Shown here piece after piece: positions 31,054 to 38,684 of a stretch of DNA of 38,685 nt (position 1 is its first letter; the number at the start of each line of letters is the position of its first letter). Source of the DNA: an uncultured Oscillibacter sp. GTDB lineage: Bacteria; Bacillota; Clostridia; Oscillospirales; Oscillospiraceae. The translations under genes and the position numbers were made by a program. The stretch covers positions 1 through 38,685 of the forward strand of contig CAAGJQ010000135.1 of NCBI GenBank assembly GCA_900770295.1. Reading direction: 5' to 3'. The notes beneath the pieces are model-generated. The model did not search any database and was not told where the DNA came from. It saw only the letters and a list, made by a program, of their open reading frames with translations.

Positions 31054-33294
31054 ATGAAGAAAAACGACAAGACACCCTCCAAGAAACCCGCCGCGTCCCC
31101 CAATGTCCTGGGCCTCCACGCGGCGGTGGTGGAACAGCCCATCACCGACACCCTGGAGACCAACTACATGCCCTACGCCATGAGCGTCATCGTCTCCCGG
31201 GCCATCCCGGAGATCGACGGCTTCAAGCCCTCCCACCGCAAGCTCCTGTACACCATGTACAAGATGGGCCTCATGACCGGCGCACGGACGAAGTCCGCCA
31301 ACATCGTGGGCCAGACCATGCGGTTGAACCCCCACGGCGACGCCGCCATCTACGACACCATGGTCCGCCTTTCCAAGGGCTACGGCGCGTTGCTGACGCC
31401 CTTTGTGGACTCCAAGGGCAACTTCGGCAAGTGCTACTCCCGGGACATGTCCTGCGCCGCGCCCCGGTACACGGAGGCCAAGCTGACCCCCATCTGCGCC
31501 GAGCTGTTCCGGGACATCGACAGCGACACCGTGGACTTCGTGGACAACTACGACAACACCATGAAGGAGCCGGCCCTGCTGCCCACCACCTTCCCCAACA
31601 TTCTGGTGTCCGCCAACAGCGGCATCGCCGTGGGCATGGCCTCCCAGTTCTGCGGCTTCAACCTGAAAGAGGTCTGCGACACCACCGTCGCCTACCTGAA
31701 AAATCCCAACTGCGACCTGACGGAGACCCTGCTGGCCCCGGACTTTCCCACCGGCGGCGAGCTGATCTGCGACCCCGCCGCCCTGCGGGAGATCTACGAG
31801 ACGGGCCGGGGTAGCGTCCGGGTACGGGCCAAGTACCGCTATGTGAAGGCGGAAAACCTGATCGAGATTTACGAGATCCCCTACTCCACCACCGTGGAGG
31901 CGATCCTGGACAAGGTGGCCGAGCTCATCAAGGCGGGCAAGGCCAAGGAGATCGCCGACATGCGGGACGAGACGGACCTCAGCGGCCTGAAGCTGGCCAT
32001 CGACCTGAAGCGGGGCGCGGACCCGGACAAGCTGATGGCGAAGCTCTACAAGCAGACCCCCCTGGAGGACTCCTTCTCCTGCAACTTCAACGTGCTGATC
32101 GCCGGGATGCCGAAGGTCCTGGGCGTCCGGCAGATTCTGGAGGAGTGGACCGCCTGGCGGACGGAGTCCGTCCGGCGGCGGGTGTACTTCGTCCTGAAAA
32201 AGCGGAAGGACAAGCTGCACCTCTTAAAGGGCCTCAAGCGCATCCTGCTGGACATCGACAAGGCCATCAAAATCATCCGGGAGACGGAGGAGGAGGCCGA
32301 GGTCATCCCCAACCTGATGATCGGCTTCGGCATCGACCAGATCCAGGCGGAGTTCGTGGCGGAGATCAAGCTGCGGAACATCAACAAGGAATACATTCTC
32401 AAGCGGGTCAACGAGACCGCCGCCCTCCAGGACGAGATCGAGGACCTGGAGGATATCCTGAATAGCCCCAGGCGGGTGAAGAAGATCATCGTGGACGAGC
32501 TGAATCAGGCGGCGAAGAAGTACGGCGAGCCCCGCCGCACCTCCATCGTCTACGGCCATGAGATCGAGACCTACGAGGAAGAGGAGACCGTGGAGGAGTA
32601 CCCGGTGAACATCTTCCTCTCCCGGGAGGGCTACTTCAAGAAGATCACGCCCCTTAGCCTGCGGATGAGCGGCGAGCAGAAATATAAGGAGGGCGACGGC
32701 CCGCGCCAGAGCTTCGAGACCACCTCTGCCGCCGAGATCATGTTCTTCACCGACAAGTGCCAGGTGTACAAGACCCGCCTGACCGAGTTCGACGACACCA
32801 AGGCCAGCGTTCTGGGCGATTACCTGCCCGCGAAGCTGGGTATGGACGCCGGGGAGAACGTGATCTACGCCGTGCTGCCGGGGGACTATTCCGGCGCGCT
32901 GCTGTTCTTCTTTGAAAACGGCAAGGCGGCCCGGGTGGACCTGACGGCCTACAAGACCACCTCCAACCGCCGCAAGCTCACCGGCGCCTACTCCGACAAG
33001 TCGCCTCTGGCGGCAATCCAGCGCATCGACCAGGACCGGGAGCTGGCGGTCTACTCCACGGAGCCCCGCTGCCTGATCTTCCACACCGCCCTGCTTGCTC
33101 CCAAGACCACCCGCACCACCCAGGGCGTGGCGGTGATGAACATGAAGCCCAAGTACCGTCTGGAAACCGTGAAGCCGCTGGAGGAGACCTCCATCGCAAA
33201 CCAGAGCCGCTACCGGGTCCGGGCCGTCCCCGCCGCCGGCGCGCTGCTGCGGCAGGAGGACTCCGAGGAGCAGCAGCTCGGCCTGCTGGAGTAA
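31054..33294 (+). CDS. DNA topoisomerase IV/gyrase subunit A-like protein
   Basis: The DNA-cleaving subunit of a type IIA topoisomerase, 746 residues. The catalytic tyrosine is Tyr139 in AAPRYTEAKL; KPSHRKLLYTMY and the quinolone-determining LNPHGDAAIYDT region are present, with Ala97 where gyrases usually have Ser. The GyrA box (QRRGGKG) is not seen and the C-terminal propeller region (about 510-746) is short, so a ParC-like decatenase is more likely than gyrase. GAGGT is 5 bases before the ATG. A normal gyrA/gyrB pair probably lies elsewhere. Confidence 0.88.
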   Translation: MKKNDKTPSKKPAASPNVLGLHAAVVEQPITDTLETNYMPYAMSVIVSRAIPEIDGFKPSHRKLLYTMYKMGLMTGARTKSANIVGQTMRLNPHGDAAIYDTMVRLSKGYGALLTPFVDSKGNFGKCYSRDMSCAAPRYTEAKLTPICAELFRDIDSDTVDFVDNYDNTMKEPALLPTTFPNILVSANSGIAVGMASQFCGFNLKEVCDTTVAYLKNPNCDLTETLLAPDFPTGGELICDPAALREIYETGRGSVRVRAKYRYVKAENLIEIYEIPYSTTVEAILDKVAELIKAGKAKEIADMRDETDLSGLKLAIDLKRGADPDKLMAKLYKQTPLEDSFSCNFNVLIAGMPKVLGVRQILEEWTAWRTESVRRRVYFVLKKRKDKLHLLKGLKRILLDIDKAIKIIRETEEEAEVIPNLMIGFGIDQIQAEFVAEIKLRNINKEYILKRVNETAALQDEIEDLEDILNSPRRVKKIIVDELNQAAKKYGEPRRTSIVYGHEIETYEEEETVEEYPVNIFLSREGYFKKITPLSLRMSGEQKYKEGDGPRQSFETTSAAEIMFFTDKCQVYKTRLTEFDDTKASVLGDYLPAKLGMDAGENVIYAVLPGDYSGALLFFFENGKAARVDLTAYKTTSNRRKLTGAYSDKSPLAAIQRIDQDRELAVYSTEPRCLIFHTALLAPKTTRTTQGVAVMNMKPKYRLETVKPLEETSIANQSRYRVRAVPAAGALLRQEDSEEQQLGLLE

Positions 33295-33301
33295 AGCGCC
33301 T

Positions 33302-34159
33302 ATGAAGAGACAGTGGAAGAGTTACGGCATCATCACGGTGGGCTCCGTGCTGTTCGCCCTGTCGTTTGACATCTTTTTCGCCTCCAACCAGGTGGCCATG
33401 GGCGGCATCACCGGCCTGGCCCAGGTCATCAACGCGGTGCTGCCCCGGTTCTCGGTGGGCCTGCTGGCCTTTTTGCTGAACGTGCCCCTGTTTCTGGCGG
33501 GGTGGAAGTTCATCGGTTTCCATCTGCTGGCGTCCTCGCTGTTCTCCCTGGCGGTGAGTTCCATCGCCATCGACGGCATCGCCGCCCTGTACACCTTCCC
33601 GGCCATGGACCCCATGCTGTCCTGCCTGTGCGGCGGCGCCATGATGGGCCTGGGCTTCGGCATGGTGTTCTCCCAGGGCGCCACCACCGGCGGCACGGAT
33701 ATCGTGGCCCGGCTGCTGAAGCTGAAGCTCCCCTGGCTGCCTCTGGGCAAGCTGATGCTGGTGCCGGACGGCGTGGTGCTGACGCTGGCGGCCATCGCCT
33801 TCGGCCGGGTGGAGGCCGCGCTGTACGGCGCGGTGGCCATTTTCGTCTCCGCCCGGGTGATGGATACCGTGCTCTACGGCCTGGACACCTCCAAGGTGGC
33901 CTACATCATCTCGGACAACTGGCGGCGGATCGCCGATGTCCTGATGGAGGAGCAGGAGCGGGGCGTCACGATCCTCCGGGGCCAGGGCGCCTGGACCGGC
34001 GCGGAGAAGCAGGTGCTGATGGTGGCCTTCAAGCAGAAGGGCATCGTGGAGATCAAGCGGACCGTCCACGAGCTGGACCCTCAGGCCTTTATGATCGTCT
34101 GTGACGCCCATGACGTGCTGGGCGAGGGATTTGGAGATTATCAACAGGAGGAGATATGA
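33302..34159 (+). CDS. YitT family membrane protein
   Basis: A 285-residue protein of the YitT/DUF161 family with a C-terminal DUF2179 domain. There are about five membrane helices in 1-200 (with GGITGLAQVIN, GLGFGMVFSQGATTGGTDI) and a soluble C-terminal domain beginning at VAYIIS. Function unknown; family members are widespread in Firmicutes. It starts 7 bases after the topoisomerase gene and is followed immediately by the LUD gene. Confidence 0.92.
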   Translation: MKRQWKSYGIITVGSVLFALSFDIFFASNQVAMGGITGLAQVINAVLPRFSVGLLAFLLNVPLFLAGWKFIGFHLLASSLFSLAVSSIAIDGIAALYTFPAMDPMLSCLCGGAMMGLGFGMVFSQGATTGGTDIVARLLKLKLPWLPLGKLMLVPDGVVLTLAAIAFGRVEAALYGAVAIFVSARVMDTVLYGLDTSKVAYIISDNWRRIADVLMEEQERGVTILRGQGAWTGAEKQVLMVAFKQKGIVEIKRTVHELDPQAFMIVCDAHDVLGEGFGDYQQEEI

Positions 34160-34160
34160 C

Positions 34161-34754
34161 ATGACGGATTTTGCAAATGTGAAGAAGAATCTGGAGGCGC
34201 GGGGCTTCAAGGTGACGGTCTTTGCCACCAAAGAGGAGGCCGCGGCCTATCTGAACGGCGCCATCGACGGCGTGTCCGTGGGCATCGGCGGCTCCGCCAC
34301 AGTGCAGGAGATGGGCCTCTACGACATGCTGGCCTCTCACAACGAGATGCACTGGCACTGGGTAAACGGCCCGGAGGAGCGGAAGGCCTCCATGCAGGTT
34401 CAGGTGTACCTCACCTCCGCCAACGGCCTGGCGGAGACCGGCGAGATCATCAACATTGACGGCTCCTGCAACCGGGTGGCCGGCACGCTGTTCGGCCATG
34501 AGAAGGTGTATTTCATCGTGGGCCGCAACAAGCTGGCGCCCACCTATGACGAGGCCCTGTGGCGGGCGCGGAACATCGCCTCTCCCAAAAACGCCCAGCG
34601 GCTGGGCAAAAAGACCCCCTGCGCGGTGAAGGGCGACCGCTGCTACGACTGCAAGAGCCCGGACCGCATCTGCCGGGGTCTGGTGGTGCTGTGGGGACCT
34701 CCCATCGGCATGGAGACGGAAGTGGTCCTGGTGGACGAGGACCTGGGCTTTTGA
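34161..34754 (+). CDS. LUD-domain protein (LutC/YkgG-like)
   Basis: A 197-residue protein with the LUD (lactate utilisation, DUF162) fold: GVSVGIGGSATVQEMGLYD, LTSANGLAETGEI and NIDGSCNRVAG, then a Cys-containing CYDCKSPDRICRG stretch near the end. In LutC the fold is part of an iron-sulfur lactate oxidation complex, but no lutA/lutB is near, and solitary forms have unknown function. AGGAGGAG lies before the ATG; the gene follows the YitT gene at once. Confidence 0.85.
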   Translation: MTDFANVKKNLEARGFKVTVFATKEEAAAYLNGAIDGVSVGIGGSATVQEMGLYDMLASHNEMHWHWVNGPEERKASMQVQVYLTSANGLAETGEIINIDGSCNRVAGTLFGHEKVYFIVGRNKLAPTYDEALWRARNIASPKNAQRLGKKTPCAVKGDRCYDCKSPDRICRGLVVLWGPPIGMETEVVLVDEDLGF

Positions 34755-34780
34755 GCATTTGAAGAAAGGAGGCGCATCCT

Positions 34781-35536
34781 GTGAGCGGACGCCGGATTCG
34801 GTGCGGAATATCGCTGGTGCTGGCACTGTGTCTGCTGACGGGGTGCGCCTCTTTGCTGGAGCGGACGTACAGCACCGTGGAGCCCCACAGCAGCAAGTTC
34901 TGGGAGAGCGAGGCGGCGGACACCCTGCGGGCGGAGAACTATCAGGACATCGTCAACGACCTGCTGATCCTCATCGGCCAGCACACGGAGACGGCCACCC
35001 TGCGCCTGTACAACTTTACAGATGACCTGACGGTGGCGGACACGCTGGAAAAGGCCACCTCGGAGATCCAGCAGGAGACGGCCATGGGCGCCTACGCGGT
35101 GGAGTACATCACCTCGGCCAGCCGCGCCCAGAGGGGCTACTATGAGATCGACGTCCAGATCAGCTACCGCCGGACGGCGGAGCAGATCCAGGCTGTGGTG
35201 AACGCCACCAGCACGGAGGCGCTGTACAGCCTGCTGGAGACGGCGCTGGACAGCGGACGGACGGAGCTGGCGGTGCGGATCGGCTACTGGGGGCAGGACG
35301 GGGCGGCCAAGGTGGAATCGGCCATGTCCCAGCTCCGGGAGGAGCGGGGGCTGACGGAGGAGCAGGCCTGGGTGGTCCGCTACTATCCGGCCAGCGGCCC
35401 GGTGGGCCTCATCGAGTTTCTGATGGACCCGGATGAGGAGGATCTGGAAGAAGCGGCTCTTGCGGAGCCGCCGGCCCCGGAGCCGGAGGAAGACAGCGGA
35501 GAGGATTCCGAGGAGCCATCAGAAAAAAATGAATAG
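34781..35536 (+). CDS. Lipoprotein, function unknown
   Basis: A 251-residue secreted lipoprotein. The basic start and hydrophobic core end in the lipobox LLTGC (Cys22). The mature protein is mostly helical and beta-mixed with no recognised domain, and ends in a very acidic, Pro/Glu-rich tail (about 210-251). GTG start with AAAGGAGG upstream. It may be cotranscribed with the LUD gene (gap 26 bases). Function not recognised. Confidence 0.8.
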   Translation: MSGRRIRCGISLVLALCLLTGCASLLERTYSTVEPHSSKFWESEAADTLRAENYQDIVNDLLILIGQHTETATLRLYNFTDDLTVADTLEKATSEIQQETAMGAYAVEYITSASRAQRGYYEIDVQISYRRTAEQIQAVVNATSTEALYSLLETALDSGRTELAVRIGYWGQDGAAKVESAMSQLREERGLTEEQAWVVRYYPASGPVGLIEFLMDPDEEDLEEAALAEPPAPEPEEDSGEDSEEPSEKNE

Positions 35537-35552
35537 AATTTGAAAATAACGG

Positions 35553-35581
35553 TTGACAAAAAGCAAAAGTCCTGTTAGAAT
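35553..35581 (+). promoter_or_regulatory. Promoter of tRNA-Gly
   Basis: Perfect TTGACA (35553-35558), 17-base spacer, TAGAAT (35576-35581). Confidence 0.88.
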
Positions 35582-35594
35582 AACACCTGTTCTC

Positions 35595-35670
35595 GCGGGC
35601 ATAGCTCATCTGGTAGAGCGCCACCTTGCCAAGGTGGAGGTAGCGAGTTCGAGCCTCGTTGCCCGCTCCA
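35595..35670 (+). tRNA. tRNA-Gly(GCC)
   Basis: A 76-base cloverleaf with acceptor stem GCGGGCA/TGCCCGC, D-loop region TAGCTCATCTGGTAGAGC, anticodon GCC (35628-35630) in a CCACC/GGTGG stem, T-loop GTTCGAG, discriminator T and encoded CCA. Confidence 0.97.
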
Positions 35671-35676
35671 GGTTGA

Positions 35677-35710
35677 GAAGGACATCCGGATTTGGATGTC
35701 CTTCTTTTTT
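35677..35710 (+). terminator. Terminator of tRNA-Gly
   Basis: 11 bp stem GAAGGACATCC/GGATGTCCTTC, loop GGATTT, then TTTTTT. Confidence 0.93.
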
Positions 35711-35965
35711 GCGTGGAAGCAGAAGAACTTGCTGCCTCCACCGCAATGCGCGGAGCGCATTTTCAATGAGAGGTCCGGTAGGGTTCCCACGAATGGCCGA
35801 AGGCCGTTCGTGGGATGCCGGGAAGCGAGTTCGAGCCTCGTTGCCCGCTCCGGCTCCGAAAAAGCCCTGGGGCGATGAAAAAGCCGCAGGGCCTTTTTCA
35901 TGCGCCGGACGGGCTTTTTCTTCGCGTTCCCACCGGGACTGCCGTGCTGGGTCCCGGCGGGAGCC
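35711..35965. repeat. Hairpin-rich non-coding stretch
   Basis: No gene is seen in 35711-36078. It holds imperfect and perfect palindromes in succession: 35713-35741, 35745-35761 (AATGCGC/GCGCATT), 35775-35821 (a 13 bp stem with one mismatch, extendable by CCGG), 35858-35867/35911-35920 (GAAAAAGCCC/GGGCTTTTTC) with a nested palindrome, and CCCACCGGGAC/GTCCCGGCGGG further on. In character it is like the two composite palindromic elements elsewhere in the window, but I cannot define its ends. Confidence 0.6.
35824..35851 (+). repeat. Second copy of the tRNA-Gly 3' end
   Basis: 28 bases identical to 35642-35669 of tRNA-Gly: the T-arm, the 3' acceptor strand and the CC of CCA. No other part of a tRNA is present, so it is a duplicated tail and not a gene. 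It could be the far attachment site of a lost element or a relic of a second tRNA-Gly. Confidence 0.85.
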
Positions 35966-36013
35966 AAAAAAGGATGGTGAATTGCCAATCACAGCAATTC
36001 ACCATCTTTTTTT
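35966..36013. terminator. Bidirectional terminator
   Basis: 13 bp stem GATGGTGAATTGC/GCAATTCACCATC, 8-base loop, with AAAAAA before and TTTTTTT after. It can serve the minus-strand racemase-like gene that ends at 36079. Confidence 0.9.
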
Positions 36014-36078
36014 ACCAGTATGTAACACGATGGAAAGTCCATCGCACAGCGCGGCTTTTCTTTCTGCGCAGCTATGTA

Positions 36079-36729
36079 TCAGGCCGTCAGCAGCCGGATC
36101 ATCTCCTCCGCAGGGTCGATCAGCGGCAGGCTTGTCCGCCGCGCCAGAGCCTCCCTGAAGTAGGGGAAGTGGGTGCAGCCCAGCACCAGAGCCTCCATGC
36201 CGCACCGGCTGAACCACTCCGCCAGCTCCGGCAGATGATGGCGCTCCACCAGCTCCGCCGGGTCCTCGCCCTGCTCGATGGACAGCACCGCCGGCAGCAT
36301 ACAGGCTCCCAGCAGGTCCAACGCCGGATTGGCCCCCAGCAGCGTCCGCTCGATGCCGGCCAGCCCCTGGGCGTTGGCGGCGATCAGTCCCAGCCGGTGA
36401 TACCGGGGGGCCAGCGTCCGGTAGACGTCCAGCGGCGTTACGATGCGCAGTCCGGTCTCCGCTGCCAGCGGCCCGAAGTCCACGGCGGAGGAGAGGGAGT
36501 TGCAGTACACGAAGGCCCGGCGGCAGCCCCGGTCCATGGCGGCGCGGAGCACCTCCAGCACCCGGGCGCTTTTTTCCTCCGGAGAGGAGATCTGAAAGGC
36601 CGTCTGCCGGCGGGGGTCCTCCGCCAGAGGAAAGGCGGCTCCGGACAGACCGGCACCCGCCAGACAGTCCACACCCATCCGGGTATCCACCGGCGTTCCC
36701 GCCAGTACGGCGATCGGTTCGTTCAACAT
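36079..36729 (-). CDS. Aspartate/glutamate racemase-superfamily protein
   Basis: A 216-residue protein with the two cysteines of the Asp/Glu racemase fold: YCNS in the N-terminal half (FVYCNSLSSAVDF) and GCTHFPYF near the C terminus. The N terminus (AVLAGTPVDTRMGVDC) is unlike MurI, which begins with GVFDSGVGGLT and is about 265 residues, so it is not a standard glutamate racemase. An amino-acid or related racemase is likely; substrate unknown. The ATG at 36729 follows GAGGAG. It is 14 bases behind the YitT gene and probably in one transcript. Confidence 0.8.
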   Translation of the reverse strand: MLNEPIAVLAGTPVDTRMGVDCLAGAGLSGAAFPLAEDPRRQTAFQISSPEEKSARVLEVLRAAMDRGCRRAFVYCNSLSSAVDFGPLAAETGLRIVTPLDVYRTLAPRYHRLGLIAANAQGLAGIERTLLGANPALDLLGACMLPAVLSIEQGEDPAELVERHHLPELAEWFSRCGMEALVLGCTHFPYFREALARRTSLPLIDPAEEMIRLLTA

Positions 36730-36743
36730 GATATGCGCTCTCC

Positions 36744-37628
36744 TCAATCGACTTTCCGGCGGAAATTGCCATAGATCCGGGCGCCCTCCTGCACGATCAG
36801 GAAGGCATTGGGGTCGATGGAGTGGACCGCGTGGAGCAGGTCTTCAATCTCGTATTTGGACAGGCACACGCACAGCACGTGGATATTGTCCCCGGTGTAG
36901 GCGCCGGTGCCGTTCCAGTAGGTGACGCCCCGGACCAGCTTTTCCATAATGAGATGCCCGAGCACGCGCTCGTCTCCCCGGGTGAAGATCAGCACCTGCA
37001 CGCTGATGTTCTGCTGATGCATCCGGTCCAGCACCATGGAGGTGAAGAAATTGTAGATCACGGAGTAGATGGCCACCTCCGGCGTGAACAGCAGCAGGCA
37101 GGCCGCGTACAAAAACGCGTTGAAGGTCAGGGAGAACTTGCCCACCGTAAAGCTGCTGCCCCGCTTGCTCAAACACAGTCCCACGATGTCCAGGCCGCCG
37201 CCGCTGCCGCCGCAGGTCAGCACGATACCGCTGCCGACGCCGGCCAGAATGCCGCCCAGCAGACAGGCGGTCAGATAGTCGTCCACAATGGGAGCGCTGG
37301 GGATGGGGATGATGCTGTAAAACAGGGAATAGGCCACGGTGCAGATCAGCGTTTTAAAGACCAGCGACTTTCCCAGCGTCTTGTACGCCAGAAGCAGGAT
37401 GGGAATATTGGACAGGAAATACAGGATGCCCGCGATGTCATAAGAGCCGAAGCTGATGCCAAGTTGGGTCTGCATCAGGGTCCGGATCAGCTGGCACACG
37501 CCCAGAATGCCCCCGGTGTACAGGTGCAGCGGCACGATGAAGAGATTCAGCGCGGCAGCAGCAATCAGCTCGCCCACAACAGCGGCGACCAGCCGCAGCC
37601 AGCGGTTATGCAGGGTGTTGTACAGCAT
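36744..37628 (-). CDS. YitT family membrane protein
   Basis: A second YitT/DUF2179 protein, 294 residues, with about five helices (LYTGGILGVCQLI, GVGSGIVLTCGGSGGGLDI) and the C-terminal soluble domain starting VQVLIFTRGDE. It is clearly different from the copy at 33302. The ATG at 37628 follows GGGAGG; earlier Met codons have no such site. A promoter lies 53 bases upstream. Confidence 0.92.
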   Translation of the reverse strand: MLYNTLHNRWLRLVAAVVGELIAAAALNLFIVPLHLYTGGILGVCQLIRTLMQTQLGISFGSYDIAGILYFLSNIPILLLAYKTLGKSLVFKTLICTVAYSLFYSIIPIPSAPIVDDYLTACLLGGILAGVGSGIVLTCGGSGGGLDIVGLCLSKRGSSFTVGKFSLTFNAFLYAACLLLFTPEVAIYSVIYNFFTSMVLDRMHQQNISVQVLIFTRGDERVLGHLIMEKLVRGVTYWNGTGAYTGDNIHVLCVCLSKYEIEDLLHAVHSIDPNAFLIVQEGARIYGNFRRKVD

Positions 37629-37680
37629 GGTGGTCCCTCCCGTAATAGACATAGGAAATATTTGCGCCGTTCTACCAACG

Positions 37681-37709
37681 ATTATACGGGCTGCCGGAGA
37701 AAACCACAA
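37681..37709 (-). promoter_or_regulatory. Promoter of the YitT-racemase genes
   Basis: On the minus strand TTGTGG (37709-37704), 17-base spacer and perfect TATAAT (37686-37681). Confidence 0.75.
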
Positions 37710-37727
37710 GAGGAAAAATCCACCGGC

Positions 37728-38024
37728 TCAAAGGGAGTAGCGCAGACAGTGGTACAGGCGCTCCTTGGCCCGGCGGATGGTCCGGGAGACCGTGGAGCGG
37801 TTCAGCCCCAGCTCCAGCGCGATCTGGGGCACGGTCATGCCCTCGTCATAGTAGAGAGCCAGCATCTGCCGCTGCCGGTCCGTCAGCTCCAGCTCCCTGG
37901 CCCGGCGGAGGTTCCGGCGCAGCCGCTCCAGCTGCTCGGAGTTGTCCGCTCCGTTTTCCCGGAGCCAGACCGTCATGTCGCCGATCCATTCGCTGCTGCG
38001 GGTATCAAATCGTGTATCTCTCAT
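37728..38024 (-). CDS. Sigma-70 region 4-like DNA-binding protein
   Basis: A 98-residue protein whose C-terminal half is a sigma region 4-type helix-turn-helix (ELTDRQRQMLALYYDEG, TVPQIALELGLNRSTVSRTIRRAKERL). No region 2 is present, so it cannot be a full sigma factor; it may act as a regulator or as part of a split sigma pair. The start ATG at 38024 follows AGGAG and overlaps the preceding gene by 20 bases. Confidence 0.8.
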   Translation of the reverse strand: MRDTRFDTRSSEWIGDMTVWLRENGADNSEQLERLRRNLRRARELELTDRQRQMLALYYDEGMTVPQIALELGLNRSTVSRTIRRAKERLYHCLRYSL

Positions 38025-38238
38025 GTTTGTGATAGCTCCTGTCATAGTAGTTGGCCGTGAGCGCGGAAAGCTCCCGCATCTCCCGCCAGAGGGGGGCCAG
38101 TGTCTCAATGCGCTGCCGTAGCCGCCGGGCCGCCTCGGCGTCCGTCTGGCATTTTTCCTGGGCCCGCAGTTCGATGATGCGGGCGTGGATGGCGGCGGCG
38201 CTGTCCGCGTACAGGACGGACATCTCTGAAAGGGTCAT
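38005..38238 (-). CDS. Small helical protein, function unknown
   Basis: A 77-residue, entirely helical and charged protein starting at ATG 38238, just after GGGAG. It has no recognised domain, and sits between the zinc-ribbon gene (ATGA overlap) and the sigma-like gene (20-base overlap), so it is probably part of the same functional set. Confidence 0.7.
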   Translation of the reverse strand: MTLSEMSVLYADSAAAIHARIIELRAQEKCQTDAEAARRLRQRIETLAPLWREMRELSALTANYYDRSYHKHERYTI

Positions 38239-38423
38239 TCTCCCATCTCCTTTCCACGGGTCTCGTGACAGGGGGCCAGCTCCTGCCGGGCAAAGTCCGC
38301 GAGGCACGCCTCGCAGACGCGGCTGCCGTTGCAGGCCCAGTATTCCTCCCCCATGGTGATCTCCCGCCCGCAGAGTGTGCAGAGCAGGGTTTGCCGCTTC
38401 GGGCGGCGCTGGATATGCCGCAA
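38235..38423 (-). CDS. Small zinc-ribbon protein
   Basis: A 62-residue protein with CTLCGREI and CEAC plus an earlier WACNGSRVC, giving a four-cysteine zinc knuckle. The start appears to be TTG (38423) with AGGGAGG six bases before it; there is no in-frame ATG before the motif. First gene of a three-gene unit with the helical and sigma-like proteins. Function unknown. Confidence 0.65.
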   Translation of the reverse strand: MRHIQRRPKRQTLLCTLCGREITMGEEYWACNGSRVCEACLADFARQELAPCHETRGKEMGE

Positions 38424-38465
38424 AATCGTCCCTCCCTAAAAAACAAAAAAATCGAAAAATAATGG

Positions 38466-38494
38466 TTGACAAAATGGGGAGTGTCTGCTAGAAT
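38466..38494 (+). promoter_or_regulatory. Promoter of the tRNA-Thr/tRNA-Tyr genes
   Basis: Perfect TTGACA (38466-38471), 17-base spacer, TAGAAT (38489-38494). It closely resembles the tRNA-Gly promoter. Confidence 0.88.
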
Positions 38495-38513
38495 AAATCC
38501 TGCTGTTGGAACT

Positions 38514-38589
38514 GCTGGTGTAGCTCAGCTGGTAGAGCAGCTGATTTGTAATCAGCAGGTCGGGGGTTCGAATCCGTCCACCAGCTCCA
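38514..38589 (+). tRNA. tRNA-Thr(UGU)
   Basis: 76-base cloverleaf: acceptor GCTGGTG/CACCAGC, anticodon TGT (38547-38549), T-loop GTTCGAATC and encoded CCA. Confidence 0.96.
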
Positions 38590-38599
38590 AATTTCATAT

Positions 38600-38684
38600 G
38601 GGGGAATTCCAGAGCGGCCAAATGGGGCAGACTGTAAATCTGTTGTCACTGACTTCGGTGGTTCGAATCCACCTTCCCCCACCA
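38600..38684 (+). tRNA. tRNA-Tyr(GUA)
   Basis: 85-base class II tRNA with a long variable arm: acceptor GGGGGAA/TTCCCCC, anticodon GTA (38634-38636), T-loop GTTCGAATC and encoded CCA. It lies 10 bases after tRNA-Thr, in one transcript. Confidence 0.96.

Noticed and set aside
35575..35992. Minus-strand open frames across tRNA-Gly and its downstream repeat (with RATRLELA-like peptides)
   Set aside because: Such peptides are typical false translations of tRNA genes; no ribosome binding sites or domains.
36079..36729. Calling this gene murI
   Set aside because: The N-terminal GVFDSGVGG motif is missing and the protein is too short, so only the superfamily is assigned.
38424..38465. A clear promoter for the minus-strand zinc-ribbon/sigma-like unit
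   Set aside because: The AT-rich gap has a TTGTCA on the minus strand but no acceptable -10 at the right distance, so no promoter is annotated.
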